A stretch of DNA of 64,000 nucleotides from Pedobacter sp. PLR (GTDB lineage: Bacteria > Bacteroidota > Bacteroidia > Sphingobacteriales > Sphingobacteriaceae). The DNA lies in NCBI RefSeq assembly GCF_026239675.1, contig NZ_JAPIVQ010000010.1:62001-126000 (forward strand), read 5' to 3'. Positions within the stretch are counted from its first letter, which is position 1. Every line of letters begins with the position of its first letter. A program made the translations under genes and the position numbers. The notes under the pieces are model-generated. The model ran no database searches, was not told where the DNA came from, and saw nothing but the letters and a program-made list of their open reading frames with translations. Below are positions 16,493-25,464 of the stretch, one piece after another.

Positions 16493-17215
16493 ATGACAGA
16501 GGATTATTCAGCTAAGGCAAGCAATCAGGAAATCGAGCGAAGATTTGATCAGGATGTAGAACGGTTTTCCAATCTGGATACCGGACAACTGACTACGCTT
16601 GATGCTGCGCTGACCATGGAATTGTGTACTGAAGCTGCAAAACATGTAACTCCGCAGGCGATAGAATTGCTGGACATTGGTTGTGGTGCAGGAAATTATA
16701 CGTTGAAAATGCTGGGTAAAATCAAGGATTTAAACTGCACTTTAAACGACCTGAGCCTTCCTATGTTAAAAAGAGCGGAAGAACGGGTAAACGCGGTGAC
16801 CAGCGGACAGGTAAAAACTATTCAGCTGGACATGCGGGAGCTGGACCTGGAAGACGATAAATATGATATTGTCTTTGCCGCGGCTACTTTACATCACCTT
16901 CGCGGTGATGAGGACTGGAAACAGATGTTCCAGAAAATTTACCGGGCATTGAAACCTGGTGGATGCTTTTGGATCTCAGACCTGATCACGCATGATTCAC
17001 CACACCTGAATTGGCTTTTTACCCAGAGATATGCAGATTATTTAGAGGAATTGGGCGGGCCGGAATATTGCCTGAAAGTACTGGATTATATCGATCACGA
17101 AGACACGCCAAGATCCATTAATTATCAACTGAACCTGATGCAGGAAGTCGGTTTTAAACACGTAGAAGTATTGCACAAAAACCTTTGTTTTGCTGCTTTC
17201 GGAGGAATAAAATAA
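16493..17215 (+). CDS. Class I SAM-dependent methyltransferase
   Basis: A 240-residue cytoplasmic methyltransferase. Motif I is LDIGCGAGNYT (about 60-70), the acidic loop follows in CTLNDLSLPMLKRAEERV, and the post-motif region reads YDIVFAAATLHHLRGDEDW with the typical HHL. The substrate is unknown. The next gene, an MFS transporter, starts 3 bp after its stop, so they form a tight two-gene operon; methylation and export or uptake of one small molecule is a reasonable inference, not shown. Confidence 0.9.
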   Translation: MTEDYSAKASNQEIERRFDQDVERFSNLDTGQLTTLDAALTMELCTEAAKHVTPQAIELLDIGCGAGNYTLKMLGKIKDLNCTLNDLSLPMLKRAEERVNAVTSGQVKTIQLDMRELDLEDDKYDIVFAAATLHHLRGDEDWKQMFQKIYRALKPGGCFWISDLITHDSPHLNWLFTQRYADYLEELGGPEYCLKVLDYIDHEDTPRSINYQLNLMQEVGFKHVEVLHKNLCFAAFGGIK

Positions 17216-17218
17216 ATC

Positions 17219-18460
17219 ATGTCACTACTTCAAGATATTGCGGGGAACTACAAGCGATCGTTCTCCGGTCTGAGCAGGGAAACCTGGATTTTAAGCATTG
17301 TTATGCTCATTAACCGCAGTGGTTATATGGCTGTACCCTTTATGGGCCTTTATGTTACCCAGGCTTTACACCGTTCTGCTTCTGATGCCGGACTGATCAT
17401 TACCCTGTTTGGTGTAGGTTCAATTATGGGTTCTGCAGCGGGAGGTAAACTAACCGATGTGATCGGTTTCAGGCCTGTTCAGATCATCTCTGCCATTGTA
17501 GGTGGTAGTTTTTTCTTGTTTTTCGCGAGTATTACCCATTTCCATACGCTTTGCATTCTGGCCGTGGTGATCAGTTTCTTTGCTGAAGCATTCCGTCCGG
17601 CTAATTTCGCGGCAATTGCAGCTTATGCCAAACCTGGCCTGGAAACCAGGTCCTATTCCTTAAACCGTCTGGCCACAAATATAGGCTGGGCTTTTGGGGT
17701 CAGTATGGGCGGATTAATTGCATCCTATAATTACAGGCTTTTGTTTTATGTTGATGGTGCAGTGAGCATCTTTGCAGGACTGGCCATTTTATGGTTCCTG
17801 CCAAAAATCAAAGGTTACAGAAAGACGATTAAAGAAAAGGTAAAAGGCATTGTGGTTCGTAAACCATGGGAAGATGTGCTGTTTATCAAATTTCTGCTGC
17901 TGAGTACCATTTTTATCATTTGCTTTTTCCTGATGTTTAGGGTCGTACCCGTATTTTTTAAAGAGACCTGGAAGATTGACGAATTTATGATCGGTCTGAT
18001 TTTAGGCCTTAACGGGGTGATTATCGCGCTTTTTGAAATGGTAATGATCCATAAAATTGAGGGGAAGAGATCATCAGTGTTTTTCATCACGATTGGCGTA
18101 CTCTTAATTGCAGCTTCCTTTCTGGTACTGATGCTGCCATTTGGCTCTCCACTAGTCCTGGGTGTAGTCTGTATCGTGTTTTTCACCTTTGGTGAAATGT
18201 TTGCCCTCCCCTTTGTGAACACTTTCGTGATGAGCAGGGCAAACGAGTTTAACAGGGGCCAATATGCCGCCGGTTATATGTTAGTATGGTCTGTTGCGCA
18301 GGTAGTAGGTCCTTCAGCCGGATTTTACATCGCTGAACATCATGGGTACAATACCCTTTGGTTCATCCTGACCTGTTTATTACTGGCTTGTGCTTATTTA
18401 TATAAATTCATGAAGGCCGTAGATACGCCTACTTCAAAAAGTCCTCACGGGCTGGAGTAA
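17219..18460 (+). CDS. MFS transporter
   Basis: A 413-residue inner-membrane protein with about 12 hydrophobic segments (for example GLIITLFGVGSIMGSAAGG, IISAIVGGSFFLFFASI, FLVLMLPFGSPLVLGVVCI). The motif GGKLTDVIGFRPV between helices 2 and 3 is the MFS signature loop (G-x-x-x-D-x-x-G-x-R). It resembles MDR-type drug/H+ antiporters. It is cotranscribed with the methyltransferase (3-bp spacing). Its 3' end overlaps the convergent cupin gene by 32 bp. Confidence 0.93.
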   Translation: MSLLQDIAGNYKRSFSGLSRETWILSIVMLINRSGYMAVPFMGLYVTQALHRSASDAGLIITLFGVGSIMGSAAGGKLTDVIGFRPVQIISAIVGGSFFLFFASITHFHTLCILAVVISFFAEAFRPANFAAIAAYAKPGLETRSYSLNRLATNIGWAFGVSMGGLIASYNYRLLFYVDGAVSIFAGLAILWFLPKIKGYRKTIKEKVKGIVVRKPWEDVLFIKFLLLSTIFIICFFLMFRVVPVFFKETWKIDEFMIGLILGLNGVIIALFEMVMIHKIEGKRSSVFFITIGVLLIAASFLVLMLPFGSPLVLGVVCIVFFTFGEMFALPFVNTFVMSRANEFNRGQYAAGYMLVWSVAQVVGPSAGFYIAEHHGYNTLWFILTCLLLACAYLYKFMKAVDTPTSKSPHGLE

Positions 18461-18770
18461 AGGCATCAATCAATGTTCCTGCCGCGATACATACACAACC
18501 ATGGATGGTATGCGGTGGGACATAAAAGCCGTCTCCTTTATTAAGGATCTTTTTTTCGTTTCCAATGGTCATTTCAAAGCTACCACTGTCTACATATGTC
18601 ACCTGGGTATGGTGATGCTCGTGTAACGTTCCGATAGCACCGGCTTCAAATTTAGCTTTAACCAGCATAATGTGGTCGTTATGGCCAAACACCTGTCTTT
18701 GTATTCCATCGCCAAGGTCTTCCCAGGGCATTTCCGCTTCGATTTGAAACAATTCGCTTTGCATATCCAT
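18429..18770 (-). CDS. Cupin domain protein, KdgF-like
   Basis: A 113-residue single-cupin protein. Metal ligands are visible in LHEHHHTQVTYVDSG (H50, H52, Q56) and HTIHGC (His90), spaced as in KdgF-type cupins that linearise unsaturated uronates. Enzymatic activity is therefore possible, but many such cupins only bind small ligands. The start could also be Met3 (18764). It overlaps the MFS gene convergently. Just upstream of its start lies a long palindrome at 18787-18820, likely its operator or leader hairpin. Confidence 0.85.
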   Translation of the reverse strand: MDMQSELFQIEAEMPWEDLGDGIQRQVFGHNDHIMLVKAKFEAGAIGTLHEHHHTQVTYVDSGSFEMTIGNEKKILNKGDGFYVPPHTIHGCVCIAAGTLIDAFTPAREDFLK

Positions 18771-18786
18771 AGTTCAAATATAGCAA

Positions 18787-18820
18787 AAACGACAAATTAG
18801 CCGCGGCTGAGTTGTCGTTT
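18787..18820. promoter_or_regulatory. 34-bp nested palindrome before the cupin gene
   Basis: Outer arms AAACGACAA (18787-18795) and TTGTCGTTT (18812-18820) and an inner palindrome AGCCGCGGCT (18799-18808) share one centre at 18803.5; 28 of 34 positions are symmetric. It lies 17 bp upstream of the cupin start, so an operator or leader hairpin. Confidence 0.55.
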
Positions 18821-19315
18821 GATAAAAGCAGAGATTAGTATATAGAATTGAGGGTTGATTAAAAGAGGAATTAAACTGAGTATAAAGGGGAATGACCCCC
18901 TTTTGGTATGATTTGAGTGCGTATGAATGTCTTTTAAATTAAAATCCCTGATGCACCTCCATGCACCAGGAATCTTGTTTTATAGGGGGGATGCCTTAAA
19001 AGTAAACAAGGTATTCTAATCCAGGAATTCTTTTACACCAAATGCAGCTCCTGCGTGGTGAATGATCAGATATATGTGGTTAATGAAATATTGGCCCTTT
19101 ATTGCAATTCAGCCCCATTCCCGAGGTCAGAATGTTCATAATCCTTCGCTCCTACACTGAAAATCTAGTTTTATCACCAAATTTGATTTACCTTTACAGA
19201 TCCTTAATAAATTTCATGTAACAAAAAAATGTATTACGTCAAATGTAGTTTTTACGTTGCGAATATAATTTTTGATTAGATTTATTAAAAGTATTCGAAT
19301 TATAGGAGGAGATCA
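18821..19315. other. Intergenic region without a gene
   Basis: About 495 bp before the LytTR regulator gene. It has a hairpin AAAGGGG (18884-18890) / CCCCTTT (18897-18903), a 10-bp-spaced direct repeat ATGCACC (18951, 18961), and short frames of at most about 25 codons. A GGAGGAG Shine-Dalgarno match sits 7 bp before the LytTR start, unusually strong for this phylum. No RNA gene or peptide gene is evident. Confidence 0.5.
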
Positions 19316-20062
19316 ATGGATAAAAAATTAAACTGCGTCATTATTGACGACGAGAAGCATGCTGTAGAACTCCTGGCAGACTATATTGAGGCTATGCCCA
19401 ATTTGCACCTGCTCAAGTATTTTACGGATCCATTACAGGCATTAATGGAGATTTCTGAAGAAGACAACATTGACATTGTCTTTATGGACATGGATATGCC
19501 TGGTATTTCCGGATTAGATCTTTCTGTAGCCATCAGGGCAAAAACGAAATACCTGATCATCACGACTGGTCATTCCAAATACGCCTATGAAGCTTTCGGG
19601 GTACAGGCTAACGAATATTTATTGAAACCGATCTCAATGAGCAAGTTTGCATTGATGATCAAGAGGCTGCTCAGTCTGGAAGCCATTAGTAAAGCACCTG
19701 CTCCTGTGGATGATTTTTTCTTTATCAAAACAGACCAGGTTCAGAAATACACGAAAATCAATATTAAAGACATTATTACCATTGAAGGTCTGAACAATTA
19801 TGTAAAGATCCATACCTGTTCAGAAACACATGTGGCTTATTTAACCATGAAGGAACTGGAGAGCAAGTTACAGGACATCAATAATTTTGTGCGGGTACAA
19901 CGCTCATTTATTGTTGCGGTAAATTACATCCAGAAAGTGGAAGGGAATACGATTGTATTGAGCAATAAGATGGAAATCCCTTTGGGGACTACTTATAAAA
20001 AGCAATTCCTGACGTTCCTTGCTGAGAAAACGATGAAATCTAACCGAAGTATCTCCGAATAG
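19316..20062 (+). CDS. LytTR-family response regulator
   Basis: A 248-residue response regulator. The receiver (1-125) has the acidic pair DDE (11-13), the phospho-acceptor D58 in FMDMDMPG and the conserved lysine in LLKPIS. Residues 145-240 form a LytTR DNA-binding domain (IEGLNNYVKIHT, FVRVQRSFIVAVNYI). A strong Shine-Dalgarno (AGGAGGAG) precedes the ATG. The cognate LytS-type kinase follows after 262 bp. The 3' neighbour on the other strand is a lanthipeptide dehydratase. In-frame coding-like sequence continues for 35 codons past the stop; see findings. Confidence 0.96.
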   Translation: MDKKLNCVIIDDEKHAVELLADYIEAMPNLHLLKYFTDPLQALMEISEEDNIDIVFMDMDMPGISGLDLSVAIRAKTKYLIITTGHSKYAYEAFGVQANEYLLKPISMSKFALMIKRLLSLEAISKAPAPVDDFFFIKTDQVQKYTKINIKDIITIEGLNNYVKIHTCSETHVAYLTMKELESKLQDINNFVRVQRSFIVAVNYIQKVEGNTIVLSNKMEIPLGTTYKKQFLTFLAEKTMKSNRSISE

Positions 20063-20324
20063 ACTTCATCGCCTGGTGCTGATTTATATAGCATCAAAAA
20101 TGATTATACTACAAGTATGAGTTATTGCAGTTCCATTTGTTGGATCTGTAAGTGTTGGAAAAAGCCTTGATTTGTTTTTTCTTGATTTGAATACAAATAA
20201 TGTGCTTTTTTTTAATTCGAATGAGATGATTTCTTTTTTCATAATAATAAGTTTTTATGAAAATTAGAGCAGAGCAGTGCTCCTTCGAAAAGTATTACGT
20301 TAACGCCTTTTTTTTTTACACAAA

Positions 20325-21440
20325 ATGAATATTATCCCTCCGATCCTGATTAACTTTCTACGTAAATACAAGATCCACTTCATTGGTTGGTTCATCTTTA
20401 TTCTCTATGAGGTAGTTATCATGGGATTAATAAAAAAACAATTTTCCCCAATTGGAAATTACGTTATCTTTTATCTTTTCAATGTTATTTTGTTTTATGT
20501 TCATGCGCATTTCGTAATGCCTGCCGCAAAGATGAAGACGGTCCAGGCACTCTGGAGGCTACCTTTATTCATTTCATTCGAGGTTATCGTTTACATCTGT
20601 GTCACACTTAATATCACAGATTTCCTTCACCGACATGGTTATGTTGTTTTCTTAAATCCACCTAAATTTAGTTTAGATATTTACCTGGGGACATCCTACC
20701 GCGTTATCTATTTTATTCTGTTCTCCTGTGCCTATTATTATATCCTCCGCTATTTTGAAGAAAGAAAACGCGCGGAAGAAAAGGAAAAAGAAAGGCTCCT
20801 GGTCATCATTGAGAACCAAAGGATTTATGCCGATCTGATTAAATCACAACACGCACACCTGAAAGCACAGATCAATCCACACTTTCTCTTCAATATTTTG
20901 AATTTTATTTATACGAGCACCAGAAAAACTGCCCCGGAAGCGGCTGAAGCTATCCTTGCTTTATCGGAAATGATGAGGTATTCTATTGAGGAAGTAGGCC
21001 ATGTCGACACACCTCTGATCGGAGAACTGGAACAGGTGGAAAATCTGATTAAGCTACACAAAATTAAATCACATAAAAACCTCTACATCACACTGAAATA
21101 TGATGAAGAGGTGGAAGAGCTGAAAATCATTCCGCTTCTGATTATGACCCTTGCGGAAAACATGTTCAAGCATGGGGATTTAACACAGGAAGACCAGCCT
21201 GCATACCTCCGCCTGAAGTATAGAGAAGATGTATTACAAGTCGAGACCAACAACCTTATCGCCAAAAACCAGTTGCATCCAAGTCACCATATTGGCCTCG
21301 ACAATGTAAAAAAACGTTTAAAAGCAGCGTATGGAAACCGCGCAACACTCCAAACGTCAGTGGACGATCAACGTTTTAAAGTGTTGCTGGAAATCAATCT
21401 GACTACTACTGCGCAAAAAACCGCCTTAAACTATCGTTAA
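20325..21440 (+). CDS. LytS-like sensor histidine kinase
   Basis: A 371-residue membrane kinase with four hydrophobic segments in residues 15-145, then a cytoplasmic His_kinase-type domain: QINPHFLFNILNFIY with the phosphorylated H186, and a degenerate ATPase with LMTLAENMFKHG and HHIGLDNVKKRL. Membrane topology and this H-box define the LytS/YehU group, which pairs with LytTR regulators such as the gene at 19316. A ten-base run of T lies shortly before its start. Its last 15 bp overlap the lanB gene convergently. Confidence 0.94.
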   Translation: MNIIPPILINFLRKYKIHFIGWFIFILYEVVIMGLIKKQFSPIGNYVIFYLFNVILFYVHAHFVMPAAKMKTVQALWRLPLFISFEVIVYICVTLNITDFLHRHGYVVFLNPPKFSLDIYLGTSYRVIYFILFSCAYYYILRYFEERKRAEEKEKERLLVIIENQRIYADLIKSQHAHLKAQINPHFLFNILNFIYTSTRKTAPEAAEAILALSEMMRYSIEEVGHVDTPLIGELEQVENLIKLHKIKSHKNLYITLKYDEEVEELKIIPLLIMTLAENMFKHGDLTQEDQPAYLRLKYREDVLQVETNNLIAKNQLHPSHHIGLDNVKKRLKAAYGNRATLQTSVDDQRFKVLLEINLTTTAQKTALNYR

Positions 21441-24224
21441 CCTTTGCTGTTCCATTTGCAATTGCTTGTAAAAGAAACTATAAATGAGCAGCTCATGAGC
21501 CCTTTGGTGATCAGAAAACAGCCGGTTTATATGCATGTGAAATAAGCTACAGAACAAGGCCCGCCTTTGTGCTGTAGCAGTAGCCATCAGCGTACTCAGG
21601 AAGGACTCCTGTAGTTGATCTAATGATAACCCCTTTCCGGTTTCAATTTGCTGTAAGCGGCCCTTAAAATCAGTCCATTCACGGTTCACCAGTTTGAAAT
21701 CATCACTTTTAAGATGGTGTTCCTGTTCAAAGGCCCGTTGTACCCCGCGGATAAATTCCAACAGCGCTTTGTTTTCCAGTTGCAGTACCGGAAGTGCAGC
21801 TTTCATCAGGTTGATGCAATTCGCATAAATGGAGAAATCATCCAGATCATTGGCCAGCACTTCCAGTGCATAATCACTATCCTTGCTAAAATGCTGTTCT
21901 GTAAGTTCCATCTGCAGGGCTCCATAACGGGCAATCTCCCGGTAGTAAGTTTTCATTTGCAGGTCTTTGATCAGCCCATCCCGCAGGTCTGCGCCAAGCA
22001 GTTCATTCAACTGGGTCATGTAATCATATCCCGCCTGCTGATCCTTCATCCGGATCCGCAACCGGAGGTGTGGACGGGGGTCATAATACCGGATAAAAAA
22101 CCAGGTTTTGAAAGCTTCCTGATGCTGGTTGATGAATCCCATAATCCGCTCAGTTAACAGGAAATTACTCCTTTCCGGATGACTGTAAATCTCATAACTC
22201 AGCCAATCTTTTCCAGGCATGATGACCGGTTCAATGCTCTGCTGCTGAACAAAATCACTGGAAATGTAACCCGGATAGATTTGTTCCCGGTGACTAACAG
22301 CCAGCAAAGCCTGCGTAAAGTAAGACTTCTTATATTCATCCGTAAACAACTGACAATCTGAACAAATAACCTCTGTTAGAACGAAATCGTCATATTGATT
22401 TGCATACCATTTCAGGAAGAAAAGATCTTCAGGATTCGCTTTATCAAAACACAAAGTCTGATCACCTACTCCAACAGAAAAGTAAGCACTCATTCCCATT
22501 TTATCCAGTATAGTTAAGTTATCGTTGTTTTTCAGCTCCACTCCTTTTACCCGCCATTTTGCGGGAGACAGCACCAGATTTTCGTATTGAATTCTTGGGT
22601 AATAATCCAATCCGGGCAGCAGCTGCTGGACGTCAAAAAGGAACTGAGTCTGAATTCCCTGGTGCTGCAGGTCGCATAAAAACCGGTATACAGTGAGGTC
22701 TGATCTGCTGTAATTATATGCAGAAGCAAGTCTGGGGATTAGTCTTTTTCCATATTTTTTTGAGTATAAAATGACTTCCTCCCCCTGAACAGTGACCATA
22801 ATATCATGAAGGCCTATTAAATGTTCCGTACAAGAGTAATTGAGAATGGGTAATTCGTGTTCATAAATCTGCGCTCTGCGATTGACATTGTCCACTCTTC
22901 CTTCTGCCATGTAAGCCAGATCGAAGAAAATCACTTCCGGATTCGCCTCCGATTCCACTGCGGCAATCGCTTTACAGTGCCTGGCAAAGGATTCATTGGC
23001 CAGTGTAAAGCGCCCCGACAATGAATTTGCGGTGCAACCACCAACAGCATCCAATACCACGAGATCCCCTGCAAACCTCGCCAACACGCTAAAGCTATTT
23101 CCAGGCTTTAACACCCGTTCCTCCTGTACATCGCCCATCAAATCTTTCAGTTGCAGGACTTCACATTTACTCCCGTTTCCTTTGAGCATCGCTTTAACCA
23201 GTCCATTGACAAGTCCCGTCCAGGGGATTAAAGCAGGGCCTTTCCTTCCGGGATGTCCGCTTAGTTCCTCTGCCAAACCGGATTCTCCGGCAGCAGAAGC
23301 AAAAGCTCCGTAGCCAATTCCCAACTCCGGATCAAGAATAGTCATCAAAGAAACCTCCTGTCCTTCATAATGTTTATTAAAGTCTCTAATGAAACGATTA
23401 AGCCCCTCATTAACTTTAGATTGATTCAATCTTAGTAAAGAATTTATGCAGAAAGGTAAGTGCTTGAGATTAGCCCCCGGAAGGTCGCCGGAAATCATTT
23501 TCCTTTCTGCAATCAGGTAATCCCCCTGGCTTGCTTCCGCAACATACCCCGTACGTCCGAAGTACTCAGGTCCGATGATATTTGCATTTAAATCGGTAAA
23601 CAAGAGCTGGGAATCCACCATGGCTTTCAGCATCCCCAACAACACTTCTTCGGCAATTGCGTTTGCCGCTGCAAACTCAAGTATCTGCGGATAAGCAGCT
23701 CTTTCCGCGCAAAAAATCAATAGTTCCAGAATCACTTCACTGGAAGCAATCTCTGACAATTCGAACACTTTCCCACCTAACGAAATGAAACGAATATGAT
23801 CAGCGGCGATATAATAGCTGGAATTTGAGAAATAGAAGCGATCTGCGGCGCTCAATTGCGTTTCAGTCAACTCTGAGGCCCGGCATTGCGACCAGTCCTT
23901 AAAACGATTCAAATGCTGTGCTTTGGAGAACACCGGGCGCGCTTTACCTTCGCCCAAAGCTGCCACAGCGAAGCCGGCAAAACTACCAAAGGGCGTGCCC
24001 CGGTATTTGGAGCGGTTGAAATACTTCCAGATGGTATACTGCATCTTCGGATCAAGACCTACGATATCAACAGCCCTTAAATCCTTTATTTTATCATAGA
24101 ATTCATTGGATGAATGACCGATAGCCTCCTTTAGATCTTCCCATACTTCAGCTAACTCATCTGTCATTGAAAAAGCCGGAATCCTCAACAGGACCACAGG
24201 ACTGATGTTTAATTTTATATTCAT
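21426..24224 (-). CDS. Class I lanthipeptide dehydratase (LanB), full length
   Basis: A 932-residue lantibiotic dehydratase. The N-terminal glutamylation domain carries the family motif SKYRGTPFGSFAGFAV (about 72-87) with the Arg and Thr-Pro-Phe-Gly that mark LanB proteins; the C-terminal SpaB_C-type elimination domain (about 655-925) has WFFIRYYDPRPHLRLRIR and the REIARYG segment. In the family, tRNA-charged glutamate is transferred to Ser/Thr of a precursor peptide and eliminated to give dehydro residues. Both halves are fused, unlike the split enzymes of pinensin clusters. No LanC cyclase, protease, exporter or recognisable precursor is nearby. It is convergent with the LytS gene. Its own target is unknown. 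Confidence 0.93.
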   Translation of the reverse strand: MNIKLNISPVVLLRIPAFSMTDELAEVWEDLKEAIGHSSNEFYDKIKDLRAVDIVGLDPKMQYTIWKYFNRSKYRGTPFGSFAGFAVAALGEGKARPVFSKAQHLNRFKDWSQCRASELTETQLSAADRFYFSNSSYYIAADHIRFISLGGKVFELSEIASSEVILELLIFCAERAAYPQILEFAAANAIAEEVLLGMLKAMVDSQLLFTDLNANIIGPEYFGRTGYVAEASQGDYLIAERKMISGDLPGANLKHLPFCINSLLRLNQSKVNEGLNRFIRDFNKHYEGQEVSLMTILDPELGIGYGAFASAAGESGLAEELSGHPGRKGPALIPWTGLVNGLVKAMLKGNGSKCEVLQLKDLMGDVQEERVLKPGNSFSVLARFAGDLVVLDAVGGCTANSLSGRFTLANESFARHCKAIAAVESEANPEVIFFDLAYMAEGRVDNVNRRAQIYEHELPILNYSCTEHLIGLHDIMVTVQGEEVILYSKKYGKRLIPRLASAYNYSRSDLTVYRFLCDLQHQGIQTQFLFDVQQLLPGLDYYPRIQYENLVLSPAKWRVKGVELKNNDNLTILDKMGMSAYFSVGVGDQTLCFDKANPEDLFFLKWYANQYDDFVLTEVICSDCQLFTDEYKKSYFTQALLAVSHREQIYPGYISSDFVQQQSIEPVIMPGKDWLSYEIYSHPERSNFLLTERIMGFINQHQEAFKTWFFIRYYDPRPHLRLRIRMKDQQAGYDYMTQLNELLGADLRDGLIKDLQMKTYYREIARYGALQMELTEQHFSKDSDYALEVLANDLDDFSIYANCINLMKAALPVLQLENKALLEFIRGVQRAFEQEHHLKSDDFKLVNREWTDFKGRLQQIETGKGLSLDQLQESFLSTLMATATAQRRALFCSLFHMHINRLFSDHQRAHELLIYSFFYKQLQMEQQRLTIV

Positions 24225-24553
24225 AACGAGCGATTAATATCTTTTCCTGCTACAATTTCCTTTACATTTAGGAATGATCCTAATTTATTACACCAAATGA
24301 TTCAGGGCTTACGTAAAAAAAACTGAGGCCAAAAGATTTAAACATTTTGCCAGCCCAATGGCCGGTTAAGTACTAAAAGTAGTACACCTGACGTTTTGGA
24401 ATGTGTAGTGAAAAGGTCATTTTAAAACAAGAAATTAAAATAAATTCAGCTAACCGCCAACTAATCAATACCTTTGTAAAAAAAAGAAAAGCTTATAGGA
24501 ACAACCCGACTTAAATAACAGATTAATTATTCATAGCACTAAAACCCAATTCT
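24225..24553. other. Intergenic region between lanB and L,D-transpeptidase
   Basis: 329 bp holding the two divergent promoters. A dyad TTAGGA-ATGA-TCCTAA (24268-24283) sits 44 bp before the lanB start and may be an operator. I translated the short frames on both strands; the longest with ATG (24402, 37 codons, no cysteine beyond position 2) does not look like a lanthipeptide precursor. No RNA gene seen. Confidence 0.5.
24469..24476 (+). promoter_or_regulatory. Candidate -7 element (TACCTTTG)
   Basis: Perfect TAnnTTTG match, with a predicted 5' leader of about 70 nt before the L,D-transpeptidase ATG at 24554. A matching -33 box is not clear. Confidence 0.35.
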
Positions 24554-25363
24554 ATGATGAAATACCTTTTTGGTGGAGCAAGCTTGATTACCATTTCTTT
24601 AGCCTTCACCATGGTTGACCGAGAGTCGGTAAGTACCCCAATTGCCCCGGCAACATCAGTGGTAAAACTAACTCCGGATAGTATTTACAACAGACATGTA
24701 ACTGAGTTGTACAAATCAGCACACCTTGCTGAAAGCGGATTACCAGAATCCGTATTCGAAAAAGCAGTCACAGGCTTTTATAACCTTAAAAAATCCGGAC
24801 AGCTTTCCGCACACAAAGACATTTTAACGATCGCAGATTTCGACCAGAGTAGTACTAAAAAGCGCTTATGGATCATTGATCTGGACCAGAAAAAGCTTGT
24901 ACTCAATACCTGGGTTGCTCATGGTCAGCGCAGTGGAAATGATAAAGCGACCCGTTTTTCAAATACAAATGAATCCTTTCAAAGTAGCATTGGCTTCTAT
25001 TTAACTGCAGAAGTTTACCGCGGACAACATGGCAAATCATTGCGCTTAGATGGAATGGATGAAGGATTTAACTCTAATGCCCGTAAACGTTCCATTGTGG
25101 TTCATGGTGCGGATTATGTGAGCCAGGGCACAATTAATGCCCTTGGAAGATTAGGACGTAGTCAGGGATGCCCTGCTGTACCACCCGAACTAGCCAATCA
25201 GGTGATCAATTCTATTGAAGGTGGAACGGTTTTATTCATCAATGTAAGCGATCCATACTACACTTCCAGATACCTGAATACGCATGTTGCAGCAATGTAT
25301 GCAACCAATGATATCGGGAGCGTTCCCCAGACTGAGCTAGCAGACACTGCTTTAAGCATTTAA
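24554..25363 (+). CDS. Murein L,D-transpeptidase catalytic domain protein
   Basis: A 269-residue exported protein of the YkuD-related family named murein L,D-transpeptidase catalytic domain. An N-terminal hydrophobic segment (YLFGGASLITISLAFTM) serves as signal or anchor. Catalytic features are H184 in IVVHGADYVS and Cys206 in LGRSQGCPAV, the expected His-Gly-x-x and SxGC-type motif. It would crosslink or remodel peptidoglycan in the periplasm by 3-3 linkages. It is monocistronic with its own terminator. Divergent from lanB; no functional connection is shown. Confidence 0.9.
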   Translation: MMKYLFGGASLITISLAFTMVDRESVSTPIAPATSVVKLTPDSIYNRHVTELYKSAHLAESGLPESVFEKAVTGFYNLKKSGQLSAHKDILTIADFDQSSTKKRLWIIDLDQKKLVLNTWVAHGQRSGNDKATRFSNTNESFQSSIGFYLTAEVYRGQHGKSLRLDGMDEGFNSNARKRSIVVHGADYVSQGTINALGRLGRSQGCPAVPPELANQVINSIEGGTVLFINVSDPYYTSRYLNTHVAAMYATNDIGSVPQTELADTALSI

Positions 25364-25381
25364 CATACAGCACTATAAGAA

Positions 25382-25416
25382 ACGGCAGGTAAAATAACAA
25401 TTACCTGCCGTTTTTT
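25382..25416 (+). terminator. Rho-independent terminator
   Basis: ACGGCAGGTAA and TTACCTGCCGT form an 11-bp stem (25382-25392 and 25401-25411) with a run of T directly after it. Confidence 0.92.
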
Positions 25417-25464
25417 ATAGTATCTTTTCTGGGATTGCTATCTTTACCTTCCTATTCCGGGCCT

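Noticed and set aside
21714..22157. Plus-strand frame of 147 codons inside lanB
   Set aside because: Complement of the LanB coding sequence; no independent support.
24402..24515. 37-codon frame considered as a lanthipeptide precursor
   Set aside because: It is lysine-rich, has only one cysteine at position 2, and no Ser/Thr/Cys core or leader.
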